64,000 nucleotides of DNA, taken from NCBI GenBank assembly GCA_003246205.1, contig QKBC01000009.1, positions 124,001-188,000 of the forward strand, written 5' to 3'. The stretch comes from Flavobacterium haoranii (lineage in GTDB: Bacteria > Bacteroidota > Bacteroidia > Flavobacteriales > Flavobacteriaceae). The notes under the pieces were generated by a model. It did not search any database and was not told where the DNA came from. It saw only the letters and a list, made by a program, of their open reading frames with translations. Position numbers and translations under genes: made by a program. Every line of letters begins with the position of its first letter. Position 1 is the stretch's first letter. Of this stretch, positions 8,490 through 17,359 are shown one piece after another.

Positions 8490-10151
8490 ATGAAAAGATT
8501 TTTCTTACTACTAACTTTTATAAGTATTTTATTTTCAAACGCTCAGAACAAAACAGCTTATAAAATCAGTTATTCTAAAATATACAATGGTAATCCTATT
8601 GATACCGAAAATCCGATTTTAGCTTTTGTAACTGTCGAGCAATGTTTAATCACATCTCAAGACATTTGGACTCAAAAAGCAAATTTCCCGTTTGAACAAA
8701 CTGTTGTTTATCCAAAATCAGGTGAATTTGTTAAATTAAGTAATCTTTCATTAGATAAAATCATCAGTACAAAAGATACAGCTTCATTAGCAAAACAAGA
8801 ATTCAAAATTACGAATGAATTCAAATCTATTTTAGGCTACAAATGTCAAAAAGCAGAAACCGTCATCAATTCTAACCACATTGATATTTGGTTTACAACC
8901 CAACTAAAAGCAAATGGCGGGCCAACAATTTTGGGACAAACTCTAGGAGTTGTTTTAGAAATGAATCGCAACAACAATTACGTCATAACAGCTAGTAAAA
9001 TTGAAAAAGAAAAAAAGTTCTCACCTTTGCTATACAATGAAAAACAATTAGTGGACAACTTAACCTATAATGATTTGGTTTGGAAAAGCCGATTCATTAC
9101 TATTCCTGTTTTTGAAGATGAATTGATTCGTTTTTCTGATGAAGCAAAATCAAATGATAGCATTTTACGTTTTGCTAACGGAACTATTATCCTTAAAAAA
9201 ATCAAATTTCCGGAACTTAAAAAAGGAAGTCAGATTTTTGTCGATTTAAAGGAACAATCTAACGGAGACGCTTATGACCGAACGGGAAGTGTTTTTGCCA
9301 TTCCGCAAGACAAACCTATTTCTTTTTTAAACGGATTACAAGAAGGTGCTAAAGCTTTGCCGGTTTACACTAATGGCAATGAAAAAGAATACCAAGGGGT
9401 TGTGGCTACTACAGAATATTCCCCATTGGTTGAGCTTATGCGCTTCTTTACTCCTTTTGGTATACATCAATACAATCATATCGCCTTGAAAGATAAAGAA
9501 TGGTATGATGCGGTTTATTATCGTGAAGAAATTTCTGAACTGCGTTCTTTTCTTTCCGAAAAAGAGCTTTGGATTGGCTGCTTTATCGGAAATTATGACA
9601 AAGGCGGACATAAAGTTTCGCTTAACGTAACCATTCACCAAGAAGAAACGGAAGTTTTGGGTTATACAGAAATTCTTCCTCTATTTAACACCACAAATGT
9701 TATGGAAATGGCTAGTCAAAATTATGGCACTATGTTTAATAGTGAAAAAGGTTTAATGGTTCAATTCAAACTCCATAAAAATATTGAAAATGCAGTTTTG
9801 CGCTACATAGTCACAGGTCATGGCGGATGGGAAAACGGTGACGAATTTGTGCCCAAAGAAAATACTATTCTTCTAGATGGTAAAAAAGTTCACAGTATAA
9901 TTCCGTGGCGACAAGACTGCGGTTCCTATCGTTTGTTTAATCCCGCATCCGGAAATTTTACTAACGGTTTATCTTCATCGGATTACAGTCGATCCAATTG
10001 GTGCCCCGGAACGGTAACCAATCCTTATTATATTTCGTTAGGAAATCTATCAGAAGGAGAGCATACACTTCAAGTACAAATTCCGCAAGGAGAACCCGAA
10101 GGCGGAAGTTTTAGCGCTTGGAATATATCTGGTATTTTACTCGGAAATTAA
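8490..10151 (+). CDS. PNGase F-like peptide N-glycosidase with an extra N-terminal domain
   Basis: 553 residues. A signal peptide (about 1-19, LFSNAQ) precedes an N-terminal domain of about 180 residues similar in style to Bacteroidota GLPGLI/Porph_ging domains or to the bowl-like domain of type II PNGase F. The PNGase F-like part follows: a first jelly roll with DAYDR (Asp263-Arg264, matching the Asp-Arg at the active site of the Elizabethkingia enzyme) and a second with GHGGWENGDEFVPKEN (Glu452 a candidate for the catalytic Glu) and SRSNWCPG, matching the GWCPG motif. PNGase F cleaves the bond between Asn and GlcNAc, so this secreted or periplasmic enzyme probably releases N-glycans. No T9SS signal is seen. 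The second active-site Glu of PNGase F is not evident by eye. Its stop codon overlaps that of the convergent CDF gene. Confidence 0.8.
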   Translation: MKRFFLLLTFISILFSNAQNKTAYKISYSKIYNGNPIDTENPILAFVTVEQCLITSQDIWTQKANFPFEQTVVYPKSGEFVKLSNLSLDKIISTKDTASLAKQEFKITNEFKSILGYKCQKAETVINSNHIDIWFTTQLKANGGPTILGQTLGVVLEMNRNNNYVITASKIEKEKKFSPLLYNEKQLVDNLTYNDLVWKSRFITIPVFEDELIRFSDEAKSNDSILRFANGTIILKKIKFPELKKGSQIFVDLKEQSNGDAYDRTGSVFAIPQDKPISFLNGLQEGAKALPVYTNGNEKEYQGVVATTEYSPLVELMRFFTPFGIHQYNHIALKDKEWYDAVYYREEISELRSFLSEKELWIGCFIGNYDKGGHKVSLNVTIHQEETEVLGYTEILPLFNTTNVMEMASQNYGTMFNSEKGLMVQFKLHKNIENAVLRYIVTGHGGWENGDEFVPKENTILLDGKKVHSIIPWRQDCGSYRLFNPASGNFTNGLSSSDYSRSNWCPGTVTNPYYISLGNLSEGEHTLQVQIPQGEPEGGSFSAWNISGILLGN

Positions 10152-11020
10152 TATTTATGAGGTTCGACATGAATAAGCACATGACCAAGATTAGGAATTT
10201 CACTTCTCAAATAATCTTTTAATTTATGTGCAATTTCATGTCCTTCTTTTACTGAAATATCACCATTTACAATAGCGTGCAAATCCACATGGTGTTTCAT
10301 TCCCGATTTTCGAATAAAACATTTTTCTGTTCCTAAAACGCCCGGAACTTCAACTGCTTTTTCACGGATTTCGGCAATCAAATCATCATACAAATGTTCG
10401 TCCATGATTTCGCCTAAGGCTGGTCTGAAAATTTTATAGCTATTATATAAAATAAAACCAGATGCTAACAAAGCTGCCCAATCATCAGCAGTTTCAAAAC
10501 CTTTCCCAAAGTAAATCGCTATAGAGATCCCTACAAAAGCAGTCACTGAAGTTATAGCATCACTTCTATGGTGCCAAGCATCGGCCTGCAATGAAGTGCT
10601 GTTCGTTTCTTTTCCTTTTTCCATAACAATACGATAGGAAATCTCTTTCCAAACGATAATAGCTCCCAACACTAATAATGTCCATTTTTCAGGAATTTCG
10701 TGAGAAGTCTGAATATTCTCAATACTTTCGTAGGCAATAATGGTTGCAGAAGTAACCAAAAATGCAACTACTATAAATGTTATTAAAGGTTCTATTTTTC
10801 CGTGACCATACGGATGATTTTCATCTGCAGGGCGTTCCGCGTATTTAAGTCCGAATAAAACTAATAGTGAAGAAAAGATATCAGTTGTAGACTCGATAGC
10901 ATCAGCAATAAGGGCGTAGGAATTTCCCAAAATCCCGGCTAATCCTTTGATAACTGCTAAAGCCGTATTACCGAAAATACTGAAATAGGTAGTTTTTATA
11001 GCTGTTTTTTCGTTGCTCAT
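10148..11020 (-). CDS. Cation diffusion facilitator (CDF) family metal transporter
   Basis: 290 residues, six membrane segments in the usual CDF order and a C-terminal cytoplasmic ferredoxin-like domain (from about 205). Metal-site motifs are present: SYALIADAIESTTD in TM2, HPYGHGKIEPL after it, and DAWHHRSDAITS in TM5, which carry the Asp/His ligands. CDF proteins export Zn2+, Fe2+, Mn2+ or similar ions using the proton gradient; the metal cannot be set from sequence. The gene sits 23 bases after the CBS-domain PLP enzyme gene in the same direction and may be its operon partner. Confidence 0.92.
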   Translation of the reverse strand: MSNEKTAIKTTYFSIFGNTALAVIKGLAGILGNSYALIADAIESTTDIFSSLLVLFGLKYAERPADENHPYGHGKIEPLITFIVVAFLVTSATIIAYESIENIQTSHEIPEKWTLLVLGAIIVWKEISYRIVMEKGKETNSTSLQADAWHHRSDAITSVTAFVGISIAIYFGKGFETADDWAALLASGFILYNSYKIFRPALGEIMDEHLYDDLIAEIREKAVEVPGVLGTEKCFIRKSGMKHHVDLHAIVNGDISVKEGHEIAHKLKDYLRSEIPNLGHVLIHVEPHKY

Positions 11021-11043
11021 TTTTTTACAGAAAAAAAGCGCTA

Positions 11044-12405
11044 TTATTTTATAGCGCTGATAATATCATGTTTGGTTATAATGTGAAACTTGTTTTCTCC
11101 CAGATCCACTAAAACCGCCTGGTTTTCTTTGGTTATTAATTTTGAAATTTCTTCGACCGGAACAGAAGCTTTTACTACAGGAAATGGTTTTCCCATTACT
11201 TCTTTAATCGGTTTGTCTGCAATATTTTTATCCTCAATATAACTACGGAATAAATCTGCTTCATCCACGCTTCCTACAAAACCTTTGATATCCACTACCG
11301 GAATTTGAGAAATTTTATATTTTTTCATACGCTCAATAGCATGTGAAACTAATTCTTCTGTTTTTACTGTGACCAAAGGTTTGTCTATGTGGTCTTTGAT
11401 CAAATCTTCTGCTTTAGTAATTTCTTCTTCTAAGAATCCACGTTCACGCATCCAATCATCATTAAAAATTTTACCCACATAACGACTTCCGCTATCGTGA
11501 AATAATACCACCACCACATCTTCAGGTTTAAAATGTTCTTTTAACTGTAGCACTCCTTTAATAGCTGCACCGGCAGAGTTTCCAACAAAAATCCCTTCTT
11601 CTAAAGCTAATTTACGGGTAAAAACTGCCGCATCTTTATCGGTTACTTTAGTAAAACCATCAATCAATGAAAAATCAACATTTTTAGGTAAAATGTCTTC
11701 TCCGATACCTTCGGTAATATAAGAGTAAATTTCATTTTCGTCAAAAATTCCGGTTTCATGGTATTTTTTAAATACTGAGCCATAGGTGTCAACACCCCAA
11801 ATTTTCACATTAGGATTTTGCTCTTTTAAGTACTTAGCAACTCCTGATATTGTTCCTCCGGTTCCTACACCTACTACAAAATGCGTTATCTTACCTTCTG
11901 TTTGTTCCCAAATTTCAGGACCAGTTTGCTCATAATGTGCCAAAGCATTACTGGGATTGTCATATTGATTTACGTACCATGCATTCGGAATTTCTTCTGA
12001 CAAACGCTTGGACACAGAATAGTACGAACGCGGATCTGTTGGTTCCACATCGGTAGGACAAACAATTACTTTTGCTCCGACAGCACGAAGGATATCCATT
12101 TTTTCTTTCGATTGTTTGTCTGTAATAACACAGATTAGCTTGTACCCTTTAATGATAGCTCCTAAAGCTAGTCCCATTCCTGTATTTCCTGAAGTTCCTT
12201 CAATAATTGTTCCTCCGGGTTTTAAACGACCATCTGCTTCTGCATCTTCAATCATTTTTACAGCCATACGATCCTTTACTGAATTCCCAGGATTAAAGGT
12301 CTCCACTTTAGCTAAAACCAAAGTATTGATCTCTTTCGTGATTTTATTAATTTTCACTAATGGTGTATTCCCAATTGTCTCTAATATATTTTTTGCGTAG
12401 TTCAT
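11044..12405 (-). CDS. Cystathionine beta-synthase-like PLP enzyme with C-terminal CBS pair
   Basis: 453 residues. An N-terminal fold-type II PLP domain (1-about 330) has the PLP lysine Lys44 in FNPGNSVKDR, the phosphate and substrate loop EGTSGNTGMG, and VGVGTGGTISGVAKYL. A pair of CBS domains (about 335-453) follows, which usually senses adenosyl ligands such as SAM or AMP. The N-terminal haem-binding extension of animal CBS is absent. The probable reaction is condensation of serine (or an activated serine) with homocysteine to cystathionine; cysteine synthase activity is the alternative. A consensus promoter lies 60-91 bases upstream. The CDF transporter gene follows 23 bases downstream. 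Confidence 0.88.
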   Translation of the reverse strand: MNYAKNILETIGNTPLVKINKITKEINTLVLAKVETFNPGNSVKDRMAVKMIEDAEADGRLKPGGTIIEGTSGNTGMGLALGAIIKGYKLICVITDKQSKEKMDILRAVGAKVIVCPTDVEPTDPRSYYSVSKRLSEEIPNAWYVNQYDNPSNALAHYEQTGPEIWEQTEGKITHFVVGVGTGGTISGVAKYLKEQNPNVKIWGVDTYGSVFKKYHETGIFDENEIYSYITEGIGEDILPKNVDFSLIDGFTKVTDKDAAVFTRKLALEEGIFVGNSAGAAIKGVLQLKEHFKPEDVVVVLFHDSGSRYVGKIFNDDWMRERGFLEEEITKAEDLIKDHIDKPLVTVKTEELVSHAIERMKKYKISQIPVVDIKGFVGSVDEADLFRSYIEDKNIADKPIKEVMGKPFPVVKASVPVEEISKLITKENQAVLVDLGENKFHIITKHDIISAIK

Positions 12406-12464
12406 TCTTTTTTAATTAATGGTGATCGCAATCTTTAATTTTTCAATCTTCACCAATTTGCCGG

Positions 12465-12496
12465 CAAAGTTATTCGATAAATTCTTGGTTTCCAAA
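12465..12496 (-). promoter_or_regulatory. Promoter of the CBS-like enzyme gene
   Basis: Minus strand TTTG, 20 bases, TAACTTTG, matching the Bacteroidota promoter consensus; it gives a leader of about 55 bases. Confidence 0.7.
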
Positions 12497-12571
12497 AATT
12501 CCTTTATATAGCGTTCTAAATAAGAAAGTATTCAATATTGAATGGGGGAAACCAAAAAATATTTGTTTATT

Positions 12572-14506
12572 CTATTTAAAGAAATTCCAAACCAAACCAA
12601 AGCGCACTAAGAAGTCTCTATAAGGATAATTCGGTGCGGAAAAATAATTGTAGCCTGTCCAAGCGGAATTAAAATGCTCTGCTTTTAAGTAAATTCTGGT
12701 TTGACGAACTTTTGCATTGATGAAAAAATCAATCATAGGAAAATTACCGATTTTCTTTTCATGCTGGATATAAAATTCTCCGATTAAAGGATTATAATCA
12801 TTTTGATAATACTCTGTAAAATAATTAAAAATAAATCCGGTTTGAATAAACATTGCCTTTTTAAAGACGTGCTCAGAAAAATATAAGGATTGACGTGTAA
12901 CAATCTCCGGAACATTTATAATTTCATCATTTTGTGTAACATTTTGGTACAAAACGGTATTGTCTAAAGCTAATTTCCAAAATTTAATTTCCTTACTGGC
13001 TTTTACCGAAAGATAATTTATTGTATTACTGTATTGAAATGGTTTTACTGTTAAAGTTGTGATATCATTCGTTATATTATCAAAATACAGATAATCATCA
13101 AGTATCGTATAGTTTACGTCAACATTTAACCATTTGGTTTGCGCGCTAAATTCAAATTGGTTACGTTTTTCGTTTTTAAAATTGTTATACCAATTATAAT
13201 CGACATAATCACTCTGATATAGAGTATAGTTCAAATTAGGCAGTGAATTTTGTTTTTGGTACTTGAACTGAAAGCTATAATCATCATTCAACTTATATTG
13301 AGCTGATGCTTCAACATTAGAAATAGACTGATTTGTAATTGAATTAGAGAACAATAGGTTCAATCTGATACCATGCAGAAAATAAGTATAATTTCCACCA
13401 AAAGAGGCAATATTGTCATTTAGTGAATTTGGAACTAAAATATTTTCATTAGCATCATAAACAACACTGTTATAATAGTAGTTGTATTTATTATAATCTA
13501 CAAACAAAATGAAATCGCCGTATTTTTCAGTTGTAAATCCTGCTCCAAATTTATTATACAATTGATTATAACGAGTCTTGTTATTAATTTTATTAGTATA
13601 AGAATCTCCAAACCTGCTAGATATAGTATTTTGTGTAAACTCAAAAAACTTATATTCTTGATTAAATTGATGTTTAATAATTAAACTATTAGGATTCTCT
13701 TTATTTAGTTTAAAAGAGTGATCAATAAAAAAACGGTTTCCTTTTAAAAGAGAAGTAGCATTATAAAAGTATACATCTAACCGATCTCTTTCTTTATAAG
13801 GATCTTCACTGGATTCAAAAAGCGAAACATCTTTTATACCGCCATTTTCTTGATTAGAAATATCTTGTCCTGTAAAATGCGCATTCAGTATATAACGTTT
13901 GTCTTTTGTAAAATAGCTACTTGTAAAACGGAAATTTCCTGAACTGGAAATATTATTAATATATTTTCCATTGGAACGTAATCCTTTGTAAGCGATCGAA
14001 AAATTTAAATTTGGTTTAGTATTTACTGTTAAAAAAGCATCTAAAGTCTGCCCCTGCTCCATTACGGTTTTATAATACAAATCTGTTAGCGGTGTGGGAA
14101 CTGAATAATATTTTATATCATCAACTTCTAAATAATTGAAATGCTTAGCAGTAAATCCGAAGTTCGGAAAAATACTTTTCTTCACCCGATTAAAATCGAG
14201 TGTGTTATAAGTATGTCCTTCATTAGCAAAAGGTAAAAGTCCGAATATATCTTTTCGAAGTAAATTGTATTTATATTCTTTTTGAATACTTAAAGTTGTA
14301 TCAACATAAGTTGTATCATTATGTAAATCATAAATCTTATAAAGATCAATCGGCGGCTTTTTTTCAGCCTTTTTATCCGATCTTAAAGAACGTGTTTTAG
14401 TTGTATCGGATGAATTATCATTATTTAAACTGGCTCCCATTAGCCCCTTCTGAGAAAAAACAACAGATGTTAAAAAGAGGAAACAGTATATAAAAAAATT
14501 TCTCAT
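12572..14506 (-). CDS. Putative porin, outer-membrane beta-barrel
   Basis: 644 residues with a signal peptide (MRNFFIYCFLFLTSVVFSQ). After a charged linker (SDTTKTRSLRSDKKAEKKPP) the rest is made of alternating aromatic and polar strands (for example FILFVDYNKYNYYYNSVVY, YSFQFKYQKQNSL) typical of a barrel, and it ends LVRFGLVWNFFK with a C-terminal Phe two residues from the end. Overall it matches the family called 'putative porin' in Flavobacteriaceae. Cargo is unknown. Its start codon lies inside a 17-base perfect inverted repeat, described separately, which may link its expression to the upstream peptidase gene. Confidence 0.82.
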   Translation of the reverse strand: MRNFFIYCFLFLTSVVFSQKGLMGASLNNDNSSDTTKTRSLRSDKKAEKKPPIDLYKIYDLHNDTTYVDTTLSIQKEYKYNLLRKDIFGLLPFANEGHTYNTLDFNRVKKSIFPNFGFTAKHFNYLEVDDIKYYSVPTPLTDLYYKTVMEQGQTLDAFLTVNTKPNLNFSIAYKGLRSNGKYINNISSSGNFRFTSSYFTKDKRYILNAHFTGQDISNQENGGIKDVSLFESSEDPYKERDRLDVYFYNATSLLKGNRFFIDHSFKLNKENPNSLIIKHQFNQEYKFFEFTQNTISSRFGDSYTNKINNKTRYNQLYNKFGAGFTTEKYGDFILFVDYNKYNYYYNSVVYDANENILVPNSLNDNIASFGGNYTYFLHGIRLNLLFSNSITNQSISNVEASAQYKLNDDYSFQFKYQKQNSLPNLNYTLYQSDYVDYNWYNNFKNEKRNQFEFSAQTKWLNVDVNYTILDDYLYFDNITNDITTLTVKPFQYSNTINYLSVKASKEIKFWKLALDNTVLYQNVTQNDEIINVPEIVTRQSLYFSEHVFKKAMFIQTGFIFNYFTEYYQNDYNPLIGEFYIQHEKKIGNFPMIDFFINAKVRQTRIYLKAEHFNSAWTGYNYFSAPNYPYRDFLVRFGLVWNFFK

Positions 14507-14541
14507 TACATTTTTAATAATGGCAAATGTAATGAGAAATT
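14497..14541 (-). promoter_or_regulatory. 17-bp perfect inverted repeat over the porin start codon, with a TAnnTTTG element
   Basis: The arms AATTTCTCATTACATTT and AAATGTAATGAGAAATT are perfect complements with an 11-base loop. Read on the minus strand, the 3' arm contains the porin ATG and is followed by seven T, so in a transcript coming from the upstream peptidase gene it would look like an AT-rich terminator. The 5' arm contains TACATTTG (14524-14531), a perfect -7 promoter element. It could be a terminator, an operator over the promoter, or a start-codon-hiding hairpin; the sequence does not decide. Confidence 0.6.
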
Positions 14542-14573
14542 ATAGATATTTAAATTTTTACAATAGCTGCAAA

Positions 14574-16502
14574 TTAGTTTTTCACAATTTTTTGTGAATA
14601 TTCGCCATTTTCAGAAATTAATGTTAACAAATAAACACCTGATAAAACATCTTGAGTATTTATTTGGAAATTATTCAAGCTATTAACTGAAGACTCTTTA
14701 ATTAATCTTCCTCCCATATCAAAAATCTGATATTTAGTTATAGCATTATCCTTGCTACTGATGTTTAAAACATCTGCCAATGGATTAGGATATACAGCTA
14801 CATTTTCAATAGTAAAACTTTTCGAATTTAAAACAACTTGATCAAATCCGGTAACCACTAAACTATAAGCTTGAGGTCCGTCAACTAAGGTTCCTTTATG
14901 AGAAACTTTAATAGTATAAAAACCTGAAGCATTAGCCACTTCAACTTTTTCAACGTTATCAACAGTATTATCACCAGTAATTGCCGGAGCTGAAACATCA
15001 GACAACTGCAATTTCCAAGGATAATTAATTTCAGTATCTTTTATAATTCTTAAATCTAAATCGTTAACCAATGCAGGAGTCGGTGAATTTAATTGACCAT
15101 CCATAGTTGTTCCCGGAACATCTGTCCACGAAATAGTTGCTTTCAATGTTTTAGGATCATTTACATAAACTTGTATTTGATATTCATCTCCTTGAGACAA
15201 TGTTAGCTCATCAAGTATAGCTGTTGGTGTAGAAGAAACAGCATTTGTAATTGTTACAGCAGATTCTCGTGTATCAAGAAAGCCCCAACCAAATCTAGGA
15301 TCTGGACCTACTTGTGCCGCATCATCTAAAGCCGTATGACAAACCAAACCTTTTAAAGTTGCAGCTCTCATAAAACCAGAATGCAAATTATTATAATGCT
15401 CTTGTAATAATAACAAACTACCCGTTACACTAGGAGAAGCCATAGATGTTCCAGTTAATGTTGCATAAGATGTTGTACCTGCATTAGACGTGGAATATAA
15501 ACTTGTTCCATCTGCTGCAATGTCCGGTTTTATGCGTCCGTCATCTGAAGGACCTTGACTACTACTTCCATTTATAACCAAAGACGACATTACCCCTGTA
15601 ATCGGATGCACCGTTGGATCTGCATTAGCTATAACTAAATTATTCTTACAATTTTTATTACCAGTCAATTTATCGTATCCGGGTAAAAGCCCACCGCTAT
15701 AAGAAGTATAGCCATCATTCCCTGCAGAAGCAACCATTAAATAATAAGGCAAATTATAAGCTAAATTATCCCAGTTCACTGCTGTCGTATTATAACACCC
15801 CATATACCAGTTTGGAGCATTCATATCTCCATTATCATCTAAAATAGGCACCCCGTAAGAATGATTAGATAGCAATAATGCATTTAAAGAAACTTCATTA
15901 GAAACCTCTATTAAATCATTATCCCAATCATAAGACTTCAAATTTGCTTTCGGAGCCATTCCTTTTGCGGAAAAAGCAACTCCTTTCGCAATTATTGTTC
16001 CCGCAACATGAGTCGGGTGTAAATCAGATACTGGATCAGGCACTTGACCATCTCCAATTGTAATTCTTGTTACAGGCACTGTTTGAGAATCCATAAACTC
16101 AACATGAGGTCTAAATACCCAGCCACCATCCCAAATGGCGACATTCATCCCCTGTCCTTCTAAGCTAAGTCCTAAATCTCCTCCTGGATATAATTGATTT
16201 GTTTTAGATGCTTTAGCACTCAATGCATTATCAGTAACATAATATATCGGATGATCTTCTATAATATCAACCATCAGGTACTTTCTATCATCTTTATAAA
16301 AAGGTGAAACAAAATTTGGATTTTTTAAAATAAAATTTGCTATTCTTTCATTTCTCTCTTTTTCTTTAAGCGAAATTTCATACTTTAAAGAGGCAACTTT
16401 ATTTTTATCATAACTATTAATAATTTTTTCTTTCTCAATATTATTTTGTCCAAAAAACAACAAACTACTAGATAAAAGAAAAGAAGTAACTATAATTTTC
16501 AT
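14574..16502 (-). CDS. Secreted S8 serine peptidase with T9SS type A signal
   Basis: 642 residues: signal peptide (to about residue 19, LLFFGQ), a helical charged prodomain to about 110, an S8 domain, a P/pre-peptidase-like beta domain (about 430-560), and a T9SS type A sorting domain from AVYPNPLADV to the end. Catalytic residues are Asp125 (AIWDGG), His165 (HPTHVAG, where most subtilisins read HGTHVAG), Asn262 (SAGNDG) and Ser353 (TGTSMASPS). Predicted to be exported by T9SS and to degrade extracellular protein. It lies directly downstream of the SusC/SusD locus but is separated from it by a terminator, so it is a separate unit with possibly related function. Confidence 0.92.
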   Translation of the reverse strand: MKIIVTSFLLSSSLLFFGQNNIEKEKIINSYDKNKVASLKYEISLKEKERNERIANFILKNPNFVSPFYKDDRKYLMVDIIEDHPIYYVTDNALSAKASKTNQLYPGGDLGLSLEGQGMNVAIWDGGWVFRPHVEFMDSQTVPVTRITIGDGQVPDPVSDLHPTHVAGTIIAKGVAFSAKGMAPKANLKSYDWDNDLIEVSNEVSLNALLLSNHSYGVPILDDNGDMNAPNWYMGCYNTTAVNWDNLAYNLPYYLMVASAGNDGYTSYSGGLLPGYDKLTGNKNCKNNLVIANADPTVHPITGVMSSLVINGSSSQGPSDDGRIKPDIAADGTSLYSTSNAGTTSYATLTGTSMASPSVTGSLLLLQEHYNNLHSGFMRAATLKGLVCHTALDDAAQVGPDPRFGWGFLDTRESAVTITNAVSSTPTAILDELTLSQGDEYQIQVYVNDPKTLKATISWTDVPGTTMDGQLNSPTPALVNDLDLRIIKDTEINYPWKLQLSDVSAPAITGDNTVDNVEKVEVANASGFYTIKVSHKGTLVDGPQAYSLVVTGFDQVVLNSKSFTIENVAVYPNPLADVLNISSKDNAITKYQIFDMGGRLIKESSVNSLNNFQINTQDVLSGVYLLTLISENGEYSQKIVKN

Positions 16503-16530
16503 ATAAAAGAATTAAAATGAAAACAAATAT

Positions 16531-16560
16531 AAAAAAAGCTGGTCAAAAACCAGCTTTTTT
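16531..16560 (-). terminator. Terminator after the SusCD-lipoprotein operon
   Basis: AAGCTGG, CAAAA-type loop, CCAGCTT with A-run and T-run on both sides; it lies between the lipoprotein stop and the peptidase start and separates the two units. Confidence 0.85.
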
Positions 16561-16582
16561 ATATTAAATACTTTGTAACACT

Positions 16583-17341
16583 TTAATCAATAGTAAATGG
16601 CGTAACTTCGTAAGAACCGAAATTACCTTCTCCACTAGCTAAAGGAATACTACTAATTGGTGACAAGAAAATCAAATTATATGTTCCTGTATTTGAACCA
16701 TCATACATTCCATCTCCATAATAATCATACATTACAAAATAGTAATCACCTGATGATAAACAAAATTCTTCTGAAGTTTGTTCCAAACCAGCATAATCTC
16801 CTGCTTCTGTATATGCTATTAAATTAAAGGCAGAATCATAAATTTCCCAATAAGACTCTTCCGGATAGTTATCAAATACTAAATCTAGAGCTACAAGGTT
16901 TTCTTCACACAATTCTTTAACTTTAATAGTCAACGTTTTTCCGATATCAGTTCCAGCAACAGGCTCTAAACTTAATACAAGATCTTTACCTGTCCCCAAA
17001 TCAGTTCCGGTAATAGAAACCTGAAAAGTTCCTGTTTTAGAATTTGCAGGAATTGTAACAGAAACTGGTACTGAATAATATAGAGAATTTAGATCTGTAT
17101 TATCAGTATCAACCACTAAATTATATGTTCTATCAGTTGAATGTGCTGCAGAAGCATATACATTAAAATCAAATGTTTGTGTTTCATCTACAGGCAATAC
17201 TACTCTTTTAAGAGCTTCTAACGAAACAAAATTATCCTCTATAGAAGCAGAAGTAGTATCTTGTTCGCTACAACTTACTAATGTCAAAGCACCTAAGACA
17301 AAAGAAACTATATATATAAAAAAATTCTTATTAATCTTCAT
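16583..17341 (-). CDS. SusCD-associated lipoprotein of unknown function
   Basis: 252 residues with a lipoprotein signal (LVSCSEQD, Cys24). The first part (about 35-145) looks like a beta-sandwich of the type in SusD-linked lipoproteins (VTIPANSKTGTFQVSITG). The second part (about 150-252) carries LDLVFDNYPEESYWEIYD and YYFVMYDYYGDGMYDG, a repeat known from many extracellular Bacteroidota proteins. The run Asp-x-x-Gly-Asp-Gly suggests calcium binding. It is the last gene of a SusC-SusD-lipoprotein operon, the place where a surface glycan- or peptide-binding protein (SusE/F-like) is usually encoded, so a ligand-capture role is inferred. Function is not established. Confidence 0.72.
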   Translation of the reverse strand: MKINKNFFIYIVSFVLGALTLVSCSEQDTTSASIEDNFVSLEALKRVVLPVDETQTFDFNVYASAAHSTDRTYNLVVDTDNTDLNSLYYSVPVSVTIPANSKTGTFQVSITGTDLGTGKDLVLSLEPVAGTDIGKTLTIKVKELCEENLVALDLVFDNYPEESYWEIYDSAFNLIAYTEAGDYAGLEQTSEEFCLSSGDYYFVMYDYYGDGMYDGSNTGTYNLIFLSPISSIPLASGEGNFGSYEVTPFTID

Positions 17342-17359
17342 ATCATTAATTTTTATTTA

